A stretch of DNA of 64,000 bases. Source: Glutamicibacter sp. B1 (lineage in GTDB: Bacteria; Actinomycetota; Actinomycetes; Actinomycetales; Micrococcaceae). The notes beneath the pieces are model-generated. The model was not told where the DNA came from. It searched no databases and was given only the letters and a program-made list of their open reading frames with translations. The DNA is taken from the NCBI RefSeq assembly GCF_039602135.1, contig NZ_CP125942.1, positions 1,736,001 to 1,800,000 on the forward strand, in the 5' to 3' direction. The position numbers and the translations under genes were made by a program. How positions within the stretch are numbered: the first letter of the stretch is position 1; each line of letters begins with the position of its first letter. Of this stretch, positions 45,134-54,940 are shown in pieces.

Positions 45134-46412
45134 GTGAGGAATCCTCGTCGTTCTTAATATGGTCGGATGCGTCTGTTACCAGGCGCTCTACATGGATTTT
45201 GCCGATCCGGTTTCGTCGTCCTGCTAGGGCAACAACGGTCAGTCTTAGACCGTTAATATCGGCAGTGGACCCCAGCACCGGCACTGATTCCAGGGCCTTG
45301 GAGAGTAGCCCGCCAACGGTGTCGACGTCTTCCTCTTCGATGTGCATGTCAAAATGATCGGCGATGTCATCGATCGATGCGGAAGCTACCGCAAACAGTG
45401 ATCCATCTGGGTTCTCGATCAGTTCGGTCCTTGATCGATCATACTCGTCGTCAATCTCTCCGACGATTTCTTCGATCAGATCTTCGAGCGTGACCAGTCC
45501 GGCGGTTCCACCATATTCATCAATGACAATGGCAAGGTGGATCGATTCTTGCTGTAATTCTTGGAGCAGCTCGGCGGCTGACTTAGATTCCGGCACAAAG
45601 CGAACCTTGCGGGCCAAATCTGAAAGGGTGGCCGCCTGCTGGAGCCCGTGGATCTCACGGATGAGGTCCTTGAGGTAAATGATTCCCTGAATATCGTCGG
45701 TGTCTTCCCCAATCAAGGGAATGCGGGAAAAACCCGAGGCGATAAATAGGTCCATGGCCGTATGAAGGCTTTGGTCAGCGGTCAGCACCACCATGTCGGT
45801 GCGGGGCACCATGACCGACCGAACGTTGGTTTCTTCAAGGTCGATCACCGACGAAATTAGCTCGGCTGATTCTTCGTCGAGGTCTTCACCTTCGGAGGCA
45901 CGGTCGACCAGATCACGTAAGCGTTCTTTGCCTAAGTACCCGACTTCGTCGACACCGCCTGGGCTCAACGCCTTGGCGATCGAAGCCAGCCAGTTGGTGA
46001 CCGGCCCCAGGATCACACGTAGCAACCGGACCATCGGAGCAGTGTTCTGCACGACGCTTTCTGCGTTGGAGCGGCCGAAGCGGCGAGGGGAAACGCTGAC
46101 AAGGACAAATCCGAGACCAGCCATGGCGATGGTGGAAATCAGTCCGATGAGCCAGATGTTCTCCAGCCATTGGGCTACCAACAAAGCGACGGCGACCGCT
46201 GAAGCGGTTTCAAACCAGATGCGCCAGAACTTAATGGCCTGCGCGTGGGTTTCGGTATCGTCGAGAATTGCAGAGAGCGATTTTGCGTTAGATTCGGCGC
46301 GCAATCGCTCTGCAGCATGACGGGATAGTGCGTAGAAGGCTGAGTCTGCGGCGGTCAGCACGGCAGAGAAAGCCATGAAGACCAGGGCAAGAATCAGCAA
46401 AAGTATTTCCAC
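45117..46412 (-). CDS. CNNM/CBS-domain transporter-like protein (hemolysin C family)
   Basis: A 431-residue membrane protein with an N-terminal CNNM domain (four hydrophobic segments within ~1-145) and two CBS domains (around VMVPRTDMVVLTADQSLHTAMD and LQQESIHLAIVIDEYGG). A C-terminal CorC/HlyC domain ends near residue 415. The family is linked to magnesium/cobalt handling; hemolysin is a historical label. It lies between ybeY (4-base gap) and era. Confidence 0.92.
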   Translation of the reverse strand: MEILLLILALVFMAFSAVLTAADSAFYALSRHAAERLRAESNAKSLSAILDDTETHAQAIKFWRIWFETASAVAVALLVAQWLENIWLIGLISTIAMAGLGFVLVSVSPRRFGRSNAESVVQNTAPMVRLLRVILGPVTNWLASIAKALSPGGVDEVGYLGKERLRDLVDRASEGEDLDEESAELISSVIDLEETNVRSVMVPRTDMVVLTADQSLHTAMDLFIASGFSRIPLIGEDTDDIQGIIYLKDLIREIHGLQQAATLSDLARKVRFVPESKSAAELLQELQQESIHLAIVIDEYGGTAGLVTLEDLIEEIVGEIDDEYDRSRTELIENPDGSLFAVASASIDDIADHFDMHIEEEDVDTVGGLLSKALESVPVLGSTADINGLRLTVVALAGRRNRIGKIHVERLVTDASDHIKNDEDSSHERKP

Positions 46413-46416
46413 GGGG

Positions 46417-46890
46417 CTATTCCACCGTTTCCTTCGGTGCCGGGCGCCCGGTGTAGGACTCTAAGAGTCGACGCTGCAAGGTAAACATCTCTTCTTTTTC
46501 GTCTGGTTCCATATGGTCGAACCCCATCAGGTGCAATAGACCGTGGGTTGTGAGCAACAGGATTTCGTCGTGCGTGCTGTGCCCACCAGCCTGTGCCTGA
46601 GCTTGCGCTACCGTGGGGCAGATGACGATATCGCCGAGGATGCCGTTGTCGCCTGGTGCACTGCTCGTGCCCGGGCGCAACTCGTCCATGGGGAAACTCA
46701 TAACGTCGGTGGGACCTTCAAGGTCCATCCATTCCACGTGCAGAGCACTCATGGCGTCTTCATCGATAAATACGACCGACACCTCGGTTTCCGGGTGCAG
46801 GTACATGGCCTTCAACACCGAATCTGCTAGAGCCGAGACGTCTTGCAGATCGACCTCGAATTCGGTTTCGTTATTTACTTCAATGCTCAT
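46417..46890 (-). CDS. ybeY: Endoribonuclease YbeY
   Basis: A single-strand RNase for rRNA maturation and quality control. The zinc site is HGLLHLMGFDH (His116, His120, His126). FIDEDAMSALHVEWMDLEGPTDVMSFP is the other conserved block. It has 157 residues and overlaps phoH by 4 bases (ATGA type). Confidence 0.96.
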   Translation of the reverse strand: MSIEVNNETEFEVDLQDVSALADSVLKAMYLHPETEVSVVFIDEDAMSALHVEWMDLEGPTDVMSFPMDELRPGTSSAPGDNGILGDIVICPTVAQAQAQAGGHSTHDEILLLTTHGLLHLMGFDHMEPDEKEEMFTLQRRLLESYTGRPAPKETVE

Positions 46891-47915
46891 TTGCTACGCC
46901 GTCCCCGGTTGTGTTCTTTGCGTCGGGTATCGTCCCAACGGTCATAGGCAGAAACGATGTCAGCGATCAAACGATGGCGGACAACGTCAGAAGAATCTAG
47001 GCGACAAACTGAAATGTCTTCGATGCCTTCAAGTACATCGCTGGCCATCCGAAGTCCCGAGGTGGCATTACCCGGCAAGTCCACCTGGGTGATGTCGCCG
47101 GTGACAACCATCTTTGATCCAAAGCCCAGACGGGTCAGGAACATCTTCATTTGTTCGCTGGTGGTGTTTTGGGCTTCGTCGAGAATGACGAAGGCATCGT
47201 TGAGGGTGCGACCACGCATATAGGCCAGTGGCGCGACCTCAATTGTTCCTGCTTCTAGCAGCTGCGGAATGGTTTCTGGGTTGACCATGTCGTGTAGCGC
47301 ATCGTAAAGCGGACGAAGGTATGGGTCGATCTTTTCCGTCAATGAGCCGGGGAGGAATCCCAACTTCTCCCCCGCCTCAACAGCCGGACGGGTCAAGATG
47401 ATGCGATTGACCTGTTTGTCTTGTAAGGCAGCAACGGCCATGGCCATCGCCAAGAAAGTCTTACCGGTACCTGCCGGACCAATGCCGAAAGTAATCGTCG
47501 AATCTTCGATGGCATCGACGTAGCTTTTCTGATTGATCGTTTTGGGTCGAATGGACCGGCCACGACCTGACAGGATTTTTAAACCTAAAACGTCGGTGGG
47601 GGCATCTGAATTGCCGGCACTGAGCATCTTGATGATCTGCTCGATCGTTTCGGCGCTCATCCGAGAACCGCGCATGGCCAGCGATCGTGCTTCTTCGGTA
47701 ACACGCTGTGCTTTGCGGACCTGTGCAGGAATACCTGCCAGCACTAGGGCTTGGCCATTAGGACGGAAGTTCACCTGAGGGTAAGCACCGGAGAGGATGC
47801 GCAATAGCTCATCATTCGGGCCCAAGGTAGCAACCATGAGTTCTGCGGTTTCAAAATTTATGGTCAGTGACGCAGAATCTGAGTCTGCTGGAGTCTTGTT
47901 CTGTTCAACCTGCAT
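46887..47915 (-). CDS. phoH: PhoH family P-loop ATPase
   Basis: A 342-residue PhoH-like protein with Walker A GPAGTGKT (residues 146-153), the block IILTRPAVEAGEKLGFLPG and Walker B VILDEAQNTT. An N-terminal domain precedes the ATPase. It is usually encoded upstream of ybeY and thought to act in RNA metabolism. The ATG at 47915 has AAGGGG rather far upstream (about 13 bases), so the start is slightly uncertain. Confidence 0.92.
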   Translation of the reverse strand: MQVEQNKTPADSDSASLTINFETAELMVATLGPNDELLRILSGAYPQVNFRPNGQALVLAGIPAQVRKAQRVTEEARSLAMRGSRMSAETIEQIIKMLSAGNSDAPTDVLGLKILSGRGRSIRPKTINQKSYVDAIEDSTITFGIGPAGTGKTFLAMAMAVAALQDKQVNRIILTRPAVEAGEKLGFLPGSLTEKIDPYLRPLYDALHDMVNPETIPQLLEAGTIEVAPLAYMRGRTLNDAFVILDEAQNTTSEQMKMFLTRLGFGSKMVVTGDITQVDLPGNATSGLRMASDVLEGIEDISVCRLDSSDVVRHRLIADIVSAYDRWDDTRRKEHNRGRRSK

Positions 47916-48196
47916 GCAGTGCTTGGTGCCCCTTTGTGAGCTTGATGGCGGTCGTACTTTGTCCTTGTTTCCATTCTATCCAGTGATCGGCTGCATGGCA
48001 GGAAATTCAGGCCACAGCGTAAGCAAGAAACCTGAAAGTAGTCCTAAATGAATCTATTCAGAGCAGGTCGCAAACATATAGATTTGGTTACGGATTAGTA
48101 AGTAAGGCCAATTTTGGTCAGATTTCGTCGACGCGTGTGGCAAGCTATGACAGCGGCTCGAAAATATTTATGAGCCCAATCCCCTCAAAAAGATTC

Positions 48197-49138
48197 ATGG
48201 ATCGGTCAGTAGTGCAATCAAGGTTCTTGCAGAAAATTCCACGCCGAGTTGGCATTGTTGGAATAGCTGCTGCTCTCGTCGTCGCCGCAGGTTGCGGTCT
48301 GGCGAATCGCGAGAGCTCCTTTGAAATGCCCAAAACCGCCAGCACGGAGTCGCTGAACCTACCCAGCGCCACCGATGCCGGTGAACAAGTGGGTGCTGCC
48401 ACTAAGCTACCTATCTACTGGTTGGAAAACACCGACACTGGGGTCTTCCTCTACCGCGAGTATCTCGAAGATACACGCCACCGCGAACCCATCGGGGACG
48501 CAATCTGGACTTTGCTTTCCAGCGATCCGGCCACACCACACCGGTATACCCATCTCAAACCAGCCGAGGACATTGGCGTTTCAATCAGTGGCACTAACGT
48601 GATCACTCTGGATCTTCCTGCCAAGGTATTTAGCGCACACCTAGATGAGGGTCTTTCGGAGCGATCGATCCAGCAATTAGTTTTCACCGCGACGGCAGCC
48701 GCTTCTGGTACGGGTCTGCTTGTGGGTACCACTGCCCCAACGGTCAAGATTTTGGTCGACGGTAAACCGAACGCCACGGTTTTTGATGGCTATCGACTTA
48801 AAGACGTTTATGAACGTAACGCCAAGTTTATGGCCCCGATCTGGATTATTGACCCGCAGTACGGAACGGTATTGAGCGCGGGCAAGGTTCAGATCAAGGG
48901 CCGAACCACGCAGTTTGATATTGGTACCTTCTATTCCTTGCAGAAAAAAGATGCCGATGGAAATCTCACTGTGATCACCGCGCAGAAGCAAGTTATCGCA
49001 GGGAAAATTCAAGAAGACGGTGCCTTCAGCATCACCGAGAGTCTCACCCCTGGCTCCTATAAGCTCACCTTCTGGGGTGTCGAGACTGAATCGGACGCCA
49101 AGGTGGGCGAAGTAAGCTCAGACTTCACCGTCAAATAG
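48197..49138 (+). CDS. GerMN/Gmad2-domain lipoprotein
   Basis: A secreted, lipid-anchored protein: a basic N-terminus, a hydrophobic stretch and a lipobox VAAGC. A GerMN-like domain follows (LPIYWLENTDTGVFLYREY ... LSERSIQQLVFTATAA). The C-terminal Ig-like Gmad2-type domain is about residues 215-313. Starts at GTG 48137 and ATG 48170 are also in frame; ATG 48197 gives the most signal-like N-terminus, but none has a good ribosome-binding site. Its role is unknown. It is convergent with rsmE. Confidence 0.85.
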   Translation: MDRSVVQSRFLQKIPRRVGIVGIAAALVVAAGCGLANRESSFEMPKTASTESLNLPSATDAGEQVGAATKLPIYWLENTDTGVFLYREYLEDTRHREPIGDAIWTLLSSDPATPHRYTHLKPAEDIGVSISGTNVITLDLPAKVFSAHLDEGLSERSIQQLVFTATAAASGTGLLVGTTAPTVKILVDGKPNATVFDGYRLKDVYERNAKFMAPIWIIDPQYGTVLSAGKVQIKGRTTQFDIGTFYSLQKKDADGNLTVITAQKQVIAGKIQEDGAFSITESLTPGSYKLTFWGVETESDAKVGEVSSDFTVK

Positions 49139-49177
49139 TTACCCTGAAAATGTTGCTGCAATAGATGAGAATCAAGA

Positions 49178-49209
49178 ATTCGCGGGTACCTGATGAGGTA
49201 CCCGCGAAT
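49178..49209 (+). terminator. Bidirectional terminator between the GerMN gene and rsmE
   Basis: A perfect 14-base stem ATTCGCGGGTACCT with a GATG loop, placed between convergent genes. Confidence 0.88.
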
Positions 49210-49220
49210 ACTTGTATTAA

Positions 49221-49994
49221 TCAGATTTCGCCGAGTAGGTGACGAATCAACACCAGCGCTGCCGGTCCAGCAGTAGAAGCACGCAATACATGCTGACCCA
49301 AGAGCGCAGCGTGGGCACCAGCATCAGTGAATGCTTGTAGCTCGGCATCGGAAATGCCACCCTCAGGCCCGACAATCATCATGACCTTCTGACCAGGTTG
49401 AGCTTGCGGTAGCCACGAGGATACGTGTTCTGCCACGGACTCGGTAGCCTGCTCATGCAAAACTAAGACCAGTGCCCCAGCCGTAATCTCATCCGCGATG
49501 ATCTTGGCCAATTCCTTGGAGCCCGCAAGAGCTAGAACCTCTGGTTCAAAGGCGCGACGGGACTGTTTCTGCGCAGCACGGACTTGAGCCCGCCATTTTG
49601 CCAGTGCCTTATCCGCCTTGGCGGCGTTCCAACGCACGATGGAACGATCCGCTTGCCACGGCCGCACGGCGAGCACGCCGAGCTCTACCGAAGACTCAAC
49701 GGCCTGCAGATCACGGTCGCCCTTAGACAAAGCTTGCACGAGTGTCACCGGATGTTCGCTGACCGATTCTTGGTCCCGTTCAAGGACCCGAGCGTTCAGC
49801 ATGTCCTTACCGGTGCTCAAAACCTCCACCGTCAGGCGAAGGCCTCGGCCGTCGAGCAGATCCAGATGCTCACCGGCCGTGACGCGTTTTACCGTCACGG
49901 CGTGGTGAGCCTCTGAGCCGGAAAGCTCCAAGCTGTCCCCCGGCATGGCGTTCTGTGCCATATCAGGGTCGATAACGAAGCTGTGATTGCTCAT
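49221..49994 (-). CDS. rsmE: 16S rRNA (uracil-1498-N3) methyltransferase
   Basis: A SPOUT methyltransferase of 257 residues. The knot/SAM motifs are VMMIVGPEGGISDAEL and LGQHVLRASTAGPAAL. An N-terminal PUA-like domain (GSEAHHAVTVKRVTAGEHLDLLDG) is present. It follows dnaJ by 2 bases and closes the hrcA-dnaJ-rsmE operon, a common arrangement. Confidence 0.95.
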   Translation of the reverse strand: MSNHSFVIDPDMAQNAMPGDSLELSGSEAHHAVTVKRVTAGEHLDLLDGRGLRLTVEVLSTGKDMLNARVLERDQESVSEHPVTLVQALSKGDRDLQAVESSVELGVLAVRPWQADRSIVRWNAAKADKALAKWRAQVRAAQKQSRRAFEPEVLALAGSKELAKIIADEITAGALVLVLHEQATESVAEHVSSWLPQAQPGQKVMMIVGPEGGISDAELQAFTDAGAHAALLGQHVLRASTAGPAALVLIRHLLGEI

Positions 49995-49996
49995 GT

Positions 49997-51121
49997 TTAG
50001 CGCTGGTTCAGCTTGTCACGCAGTCGTGAGAACATGCCACCAGAGTGTTCAACGCGTCCAGCGGTCATTTCCTCACCGCGTAACTTGGCCAACTGCTCGA
50101 GCAGATCGCGCTGTGCAGCATCAAGCTTGGTTGGGGTCTCCACCTGCAGGTGCACGATGATGTCACCGCGTTTGCCACCGCGAAGGCGTGGTACGCCTAG
50201 GCCTGACAAAGTGACGGTGTCGCCATCTTGCGCGCCGGATTCCACGTTGATGGCTTGCTCACCATCGAAGGTTTCAAGCTTGAGTTCACAACCAAGGGCT
50301 GCTGCGGTCATCGGCAGGCTCATCTTGGCGTGCAGGTCAGTCTGTGCACGTTCGAAGACCTTGTGACGACGAACGTCCACTTCAACGAAGAGATTGCCGT
50401 TAGGGCCACCGCCCGGGCCTGCTTCACCCTGGCCACGAAGCTGGATGCGGGTTCCGGAATCGACACCTGCAGGTACGTTCAGGGACTTGGAGACGTGCTC
50501 TCGTACGCGACCCTCACCGTTGCACTCCAAGCATGGTTCGGGAATGGTGGTACCAAAACCACGGCAGGCAGCACAGGTTTCCACGGTCATCATCTGGCCG
50601 AGGAATGAACGAACTGGACGCTGCACCTGACCTGCACCATGGCAGATTTCGCAGGTTACCGGGCTGGTGCCCTCACGGGTGCACGAGCCGTTACAGGTCT
50701 TACAGGTAACTGCCGTTTCCATCTCGAGTGGGTAAACGGTGCCCTTCACGGCATCTTCCAAATCAATGGTGATGGTGATCAGCGCGTCACGACCAGGCTG
50801 GGTACGTGATGCTGGTCCCTGGGCCTGGCCACCACCGAAGAACTGCTCGAAGATGTCTCCGAATCCGCCGAAGCCCTGGCCGCCGCCACTGAATCCTGGG
50901 TGACCATTGCCATTTTCATCGCCGGTGGCATCGTAGTTCGAGCGCTTGGTCTGGTCGGAAAGAACCTCGTAAGCGCGGGTCACCAGCTTGAACTGTTCTG
51001 CAGCCTCTTCACTCGGATTCACATCCGGGTGAAGCTTACGTGCCAACTTTCGGTAGGCACTCTTGATTTCCTGAGGGGTCGCGTCCTTGGCAACGCCCAG
51101 GGTCTCGTAATGCGAGCTCAC
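49997..51121 (-). CDS. dnaJ: Chaperone protein DnaJ
   Basis: A 374-residue type I DnaJ: a J domain with HPD ([10 protein letters not shown]), a Gly/Phe-rich stretch, a four-repeat zinc domain and C-terminal substrate domains. The first zinc repeat is CKTCNGSC, lacking the last Gly of CXXCXGXG; the others ([24 protein letters not shown]) are normal. It lies in the hrcA operon and is therefore probably the HrcA-controlled DnaJ rather than the dnaK-linked copy. Confidence 0.95.
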   Translation of the reverse strand: MSSHYETLGVAKDATPQEIKSAYRKLARKLHPDVNPSEEAAEQFKLVTRAYEVLSDQTKRSNYDATGDENGNGHPGFSGGGQGFGGFGDIFEQFFGGGQAQGPASRTQPGRDALITITIDLEDAVKGTVYPLEMETAVTCKTCNGSCTREGTSPVTCEICHGAGQVQRPVRSFLGQMMTVETCAACRGFGTTIPEPCLECNGEGRVREHVSKSLNVPAGVDSGTRIQLRGQGEAGPGGGPNGNLFVEVDVRRHKVFERAQTDLHAKMSLPMTAAALGCELKLETFDGEQAINVESGAQDGDTVTLSGLGVPRLRGGKRGDIIVHLQVETPTKLDAAQRDLLEQLAKLRGEEMTAGRVEHSGGMFSRLRDKLNQR

Positions 51122-51188
51122 GTTGTTCGCCGTGTCCTTTCCTAAAATGCAAAAAATTCAAAAAATGCTTGGCTTAGCGCCAGCGTTA

Positions 51189-52202
51189 CTAGTTGGCCAA
51201 AATCTTGGATAGGTATCGAGCCACTGCCCGCACCGAGGCCATCGAGGTGGGATAGTTCATTCGCGTCGGCCCGAGCACTCCGAGCTTATTGCGCACGTCG
51301 GAACCGTAGGTGGTGGCTACCACCGCAGCCTCCGCGAGCTGACCGTAATGGTTCTCGGTTCCAATCGCCACAGCCACACCGCGCGAGTCAGCCTCCAGCT
51401 CAGAAAAGAGTTTGAGTAGCACTACCTGCTCCTCGAGGGCTTCAAGCACAGGAGTAATACTCAGCGGGAAGTCCCCTTCCACCCTCGCCAAATTGGCGGT
51501 TCCGGCCATGATGATGCGCTGCGTATTTGCGGCCTGGGCCATTTCCTCCAGGGCCTGCAACACGCTATCGACCAATGGCTCGGATTGCTGTTGCGGGCTC
51601 AACCCGACTCGGGTGAGTTTGCCACGTAGATCAGCAAGCTGTACGCCCTCAAAACTATTGAGCAACCATAACTTCAAATCAGCTAACTCAGTGTCTGAGT
51701 ACAGGCGTGGAACCACCATCATGCGTTGATCAACGGTACCGTTTGAGGCAATCATGACCATCAGCACTTGAGTGCTACCCAAGCTGACGAGTTCAAGATT
51801 CTTCAACGACGCGGTGTCGTAGTGCGGTACCTGAATCATCGCCACTTGATTGGTCAACCTAGCCAGCAGTCGGACGGTGCTCTTGAGCATCTCGTCCAAG
51901 TCCGTGGAGTTGTCCAAAATCTTGTTAATGGCGTCGCGTTCAGCCCTCGACAGTGGCTTTAGCTCGCCAATCTCGTCAACAAAACGCCGATAACCCTTCT
52001 CGGTCGGAACACGTCCCGATGAGGTGTGTGGTGCAGCGATGAGCCCTTCTTCTTCGAGCAGTGCCATATCATTTCTGATCGTGGCCGCGCTGACTCCAAG
52101 GTTGTGCCGATCCAATAAGGCTTTGGAGCCCACCGGCTCACGCGACTGCACGTAGTCCTCTACAATGGCGCGCAATACATCCAAACGCCGAAGTTCACTC
52201 AC
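51189..52202 (-). CDS. hrcA: Heat-inducible transcription repressor HrcA
   Basis: The repressor that binds CIRCE operators. The N-terminal winged helix reads RRLDVLRAIVEDYVQSREPV, then VSAATIRNDMALLEEEGLI. GTG 52202 gives 337 residues and has AAGGAGG 8 bases upstream; the longer frame to 52277 would cover the CIRCE element and is rejected. It is the first gene of hrcA-dnaJ-rsmE and is autoregulated through the operator at 52236-52262. Confidence 0.96.
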   Translation of the reverse strand: MSELRRLDVLRAIVEDYVQSREPVGSKALLDRHNLGVSAATIRNDMALLEEEGLIAAPHTSSGRVPTEKGYRRFVDEIGELKPLSRAERDAINKILDNSTDLDEMLKSTVRLLARLTNQVAMIQVPHYDTASLKNLELVSLGSTQVLMVMIASNGTVDQRMMVVPRLYSDTELADLKLWLLNSFEGVQLADLRGKLTRVGLSPQQQSEPLVDSVLQALEEMAQAANTQRIIMAGTANLARVEGDFPLSITPVLEALEEQVVLLKLFSELEADSRGVAVAIGTENHYGQLAEAAVVATTYGSDVRNKLGVLGPTRMNYPTSMASVRAVARYLSKILAN

Positions 52203-52235
52203 AACGCCACCTCCTTGGATTCCCTGTCGAAGTGT

Positions 52236-52262
52236 TTGGCACTCTAACCTGTCAAGTGCCAA
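52236..52262 (-). promoter_or_regulatory. CIRCE operator upstream of hrcA
   Basis: TTGGCACTC-N9-AAGTGCCAA on the + strand is an inverted repeat with one mismatch in nine pairs, matching the CIRCE consensus (TTAGCACTC-N9-GAGTGCTAA) in its actinobacterial form. It begins 34 bases upstream of the hrcA start. Confidence 0.92.
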
Positions 52263-52329
52263 GTCTAGTACGTTCAACGGTTGCTAGCATTGGTTTTCGA
52301 GCGTATTCGATCACAGCGAAAGGCCGTAC

Positions 52330-53202
52330 GTGACTAATTACTCCTGGGGACCTCAAGATCTCAGCGCCCCAGCACCGAAAAAACTCCGCCAGGTCCCCAT
52401 CGAACGTGGCATGGTTTTAGAGGATGCCACCTCGGGATGGGTTGGTGAAGTCATACGTACAGAAAAGTCTGGCGGAATGCGGATTATCGTCCTGGAAGAC
52501 CGCCACGGCAAGACTCGCTCCTTCCAAGCTGGTTTCGGGTTTTTCCTTGAAGGTGAGCCAGTGGAAATGGTTGACCCGGTGGTTAAAACCGCACAACCCA
52601 AAACCATGGTGTCCGCATCAGGCTCCCGCGCCGTTACTGGTTTAAAAGCGCGAGAGGCACGGGCCAGCAGGATCTGGGTGGAAGGCAAACATGATGCCGA
52701 ACTCGTAGAAAAAGTATGGGGCCATGACCTTCGAGTTGAAGGCATCGTTGTGGAACCACTACACGGTGTTGATGACCTAGCTGGTGCTATTCGTGATTTT
52801 GCGCCCTCGGCAGAACGTCGCCTAGGCATATTGGTCGATCACCTCGTGGCAGGCACCAAAGAAGCACGCATCGTCGCCGAAGCGATGAAGGTTCCCGGAG
52901 CGGCTCAGAATGTTCTGATTCTTGGCCATCCGTATATTGACGTCTGGCAAGCGATTAAACCCTCAGCTCTTGGCATCAAGGCTTGGCCGGTCATTCCCAA
53001 GGGCACTGACTGGAAAACCGGCGTACTACGTGCCTTCGGTTGGCCGCACGAAACGGCCGAAGACATCGGCATCGGATGGCAGCGAATTCTCTCTACCGTC
53101 TCCCATTATGGGCAGCTGGAACCACAACTGTTGGGAAGAATAGAAGAATTGATCGATTTTCTGACAACCGAAGATTACGGTTTCCTAACAATTGACCAAT
53201 AG
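52330..53202 (+). CDS. DUF3097 family protein
   Basis: A 290-residue soluble actinobacterial protein of unknown function. Conserved blocks are RIWVEGKHDAELVEKVWGHDLRVEGIVVEPL and LGILVDHLVAGTKEARIA-like text, followed by GHPYIDVWQAIKP. The EGKHD and DHL segments recall TOPRIM-type domains, which would fit a nuclease-like fold, but this is inference. The start is GTG with GAAAGG upstream. It is divergent from hrcA. Confidence 0.88.
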   Translation: MTNYSWGPQDLSAPAPKKLRQVPIERGMVLEDATSGWVGEVIRTEKSGGMRIIVLEDRHGKTRSFQAGFGFFLEGEPVEMVDPVVKTAQPKTMVSASGSRAVTGLKAREARASRIWVEGKHDAELVEKVWGHDLRVEGIVVEPLHGVDDLAGAIRDFAPSAERRLGILVDHLVAGTKEARIVAEAMKVPGAAQNVLILGHPYIDVWQAIKPSALGIKAWPVIPKGTDWKTGVLRAFGWPHETAEDIGIGWQRILSTVSHYGQLEPQLLGRIEELIDFLTTEDYGFLTIDQ

Positions 53203-53293
53203 TTGGACTTTAGCGCGGTAATCTCACCGTTGCATGAACCAACCACGGCTATGATGGAGATAGATTTCAGCCACAGCAAGACAAGGAATGATA

Positions 53294-53695
53294 GTGACTA
53301 CACGCCAGACGCAGTCGTCGGAGAATTCGCGCTTCGAAGGATCGCGAACCGCTGCGTTGCCACTGACTCCATCTGAGGATCGGCAATGGTCGACCATGGC
53401 TCACTTTGGTGCCATTCTTGGTTGCATTCCGGCAGCTATTATTTTTGCTGTTTATCGCGATCGTGGAGCGTTCACTGCTCAGGAGTCCAAGGAAGCGTTT
53501 AACTTCACCTTCCCACTGACCATCCTGGCGATCGCATTAAACGTCTGCACGATCCTGCCCAACATCGGTTGGCTTTTCTCAGTGCTCGCAGTGGCCTTGT
53601 GGGTCTTCATGACGGTATCGGGCGCCCTTGCTGCCATTCAGGCCAACAAGGGCCGCCCTTACCGTTATAAGTTCAATCTTCGCCTGATGAAGTAG
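53294..53695 (+). CDS. DUF4870 membrane protein
   Basis: A 133-residue protein with three hydrophobic segments. It carries the DUF4870 signature: STMAHFGAILGCIPAAIIFAVYRDRG, then AQESKEAFNFTFPLTI. GTG 53294 is preferred over ATG 53288 because AAGGA is at the right distance only for the GTG. Its function is unknown. It is convergent with hemW. Confidence 0.88.
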   Translation: MTTRQTQSSENSRFEGSRTAALPLTPSEDRQWSTMAHFGAILGCIPAAIIFAVYRDRGAFTAQESKEAFNFTFPLTILAIALNVCTILPNIGWLFSVLAVALWVFMTVSGALAAIQANKGRPYRYKFNLRLMK

Positions 53696-53710
53696 TAGTA
53701 CGCTTCAGGT

Positions 53711-54940
53711 CTAAAAATCGAGTAATTCTCGTACAACGAGGTCGGCTAATAGCCGGCCTCGTTGCGTTAACACCAACGTGCCTGCGAAAGCTGCCTTGGC
53801 GTCAATGAGTTCATCTGCGATCAGCCCAGCAACCTTGGTGCGCCCGGTGGCATCGAGCTCACTAATTTCCATGCCGGAACTCAAACGCGTCAAAAGCATC
53901 GTCCGCTCTAGCTGAACAGCTTGAGCGTCTGGGTACTCTCGACCATGGCCAGGAGAAATCCCGGCATCAATACGCTGCTGATAGGCCGCCGGATGCTTCA
54001 CATTCCACCAACGAAGACCTCCAACGTGCGAGTGGGCACCAGGGCCAGCACCCCACCAGTCGCCACCCTTCCAATAAGCAATATTGTGTTGGCAGGCATT
54101 GGCAGGAGTCTTGGCCCAGTTGCTGACCTCATACCAAGAGAACCCAGCTGCAGCGAATAGCTCGTCAGCCATCTGGTACTTCTCAGCATGATCGTCATCA
54201 TCGATATTCGGTACCTCGTCACGTCGAATCTGCGCGGCAAGCTTGGTCCCATCTTCGATGATCAGCGCATAGGCAGAAATATGGTCGGGCTCGTAGCTCA
54301 GTGCGGCTTCAATGCTGGTGCGCCAATCTTCTAAGGACTCCCCCGGAGTCCCGTAGATCAAGTCAACGCTCACGTCGAGGCCGGCTTCACGAGCCCAGGA
54401 CACTACCTGTGGAACTCGCTTCGGATCGTGGGTACGTTCGAGGACCTTCAGTACGTGAGGCACCGCTGATTGCATGCCGAATGAGACCCGCGTGAATCCG
54501 CCGTCAGCAAGTTCTTGCAGGCTCTGTCGAGTCACCGAATCCGGGTTGGCCTCGGTCGTAATTTCCGCACCAGGTTTCAGCCCGAAGTCCTTGCGAATCT
54601 GATCAAGTACCAAGACCAAATCGCTGGCAGGCAACAGAGTTGGTGTGCCTCCCCCGAAGAATACGGTTTCGATTTCGCGAGGTGGTTGGCCCGAACGGTC
54701 CATTACTTCGCGCGCAAAACTGATTTCCTTGCTGACCGTGGCAGCGTAGGTGGCTTGGCTTGATCCTGACCCGAGTTCGGTCGCGGTATACGTGTTGAAA
54801 TCGCAGTAGCCGCAACGCACTGTGCAGAACGGGATATGTACATAAAAGGACATGGTCCGCCCCTCAGCATCATGCGCACATGAGGCTGGGAGCAGACCAT
54901 CGGCTGGAGCCGGATCGCCGTCAGGGAGAACTGAAGGCAT
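53711..54940 (-). CDS. hemW: HemW-like radical SAM haem chaperone
   Basis: A 409-residue radical SAM protein. The 4Fe-4S ligands are in CTVRCGYC (Cys39, Cys43, Cys46), preceded by YVHIPF. GGGTPTLLP and the HemN C-terminal region follow. HemW proteins insert or carry haem and lack the coproporphyrinogen oxidase activity of true HemN. The start is directly adjacent to the lepA stop; a later ATG at 54853 is possible. A 14-base inverted repeat (53734-53764) lies inside its last codons. Confidence 0.92.
   Translation of the reverse strand: MPSVLPDGDPAPADGLLPASCAHDAEGRTMSFYVHIPFCTVRCGYCDFNTYTATELGSGSSQATYAATVSKEISFAREVMDRSGQPPREIETVFFGGGTPTLLPASDLVLVLDQIRKDFGLKPGAEITTEANPDSVTRQSLQELADGGFTRVSFGMQSAVPHVLKVLERTHDPKRVPQVVSWAREAGLDVSVDLIYGTPGESLEDWRTSIEAALSYEPDHISAYALIIEDGTKLAAQIRRDEVPNIDDDDHAEKYQMADELFAAAGFSWYEVSNWAKTPANACQHNIAYWKGGDWWGAGPGAHSHVGGLRWWNVKHPAAYQQRIDAGISPGHGREYPDAQAVQLERTMLLTRLSSGMEISELDATGRTKVAGLIADELIDAKAAFAGTLVLTQRGRLLADLVVRELLDF
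53734..53764 (-). repeat. 14-base inverted repeat inside the hemW 3' end
   Basis: CAACGAGGTCGGCT and AGCCGGCCTCGTTG pair with one mismatch around a 3-base loop. It is within hemW coding sequence, close to the end of the convergent DUF4870 gene, and could act as a terminator for that gene. The T-tract is poor. Confidence 0.45.
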
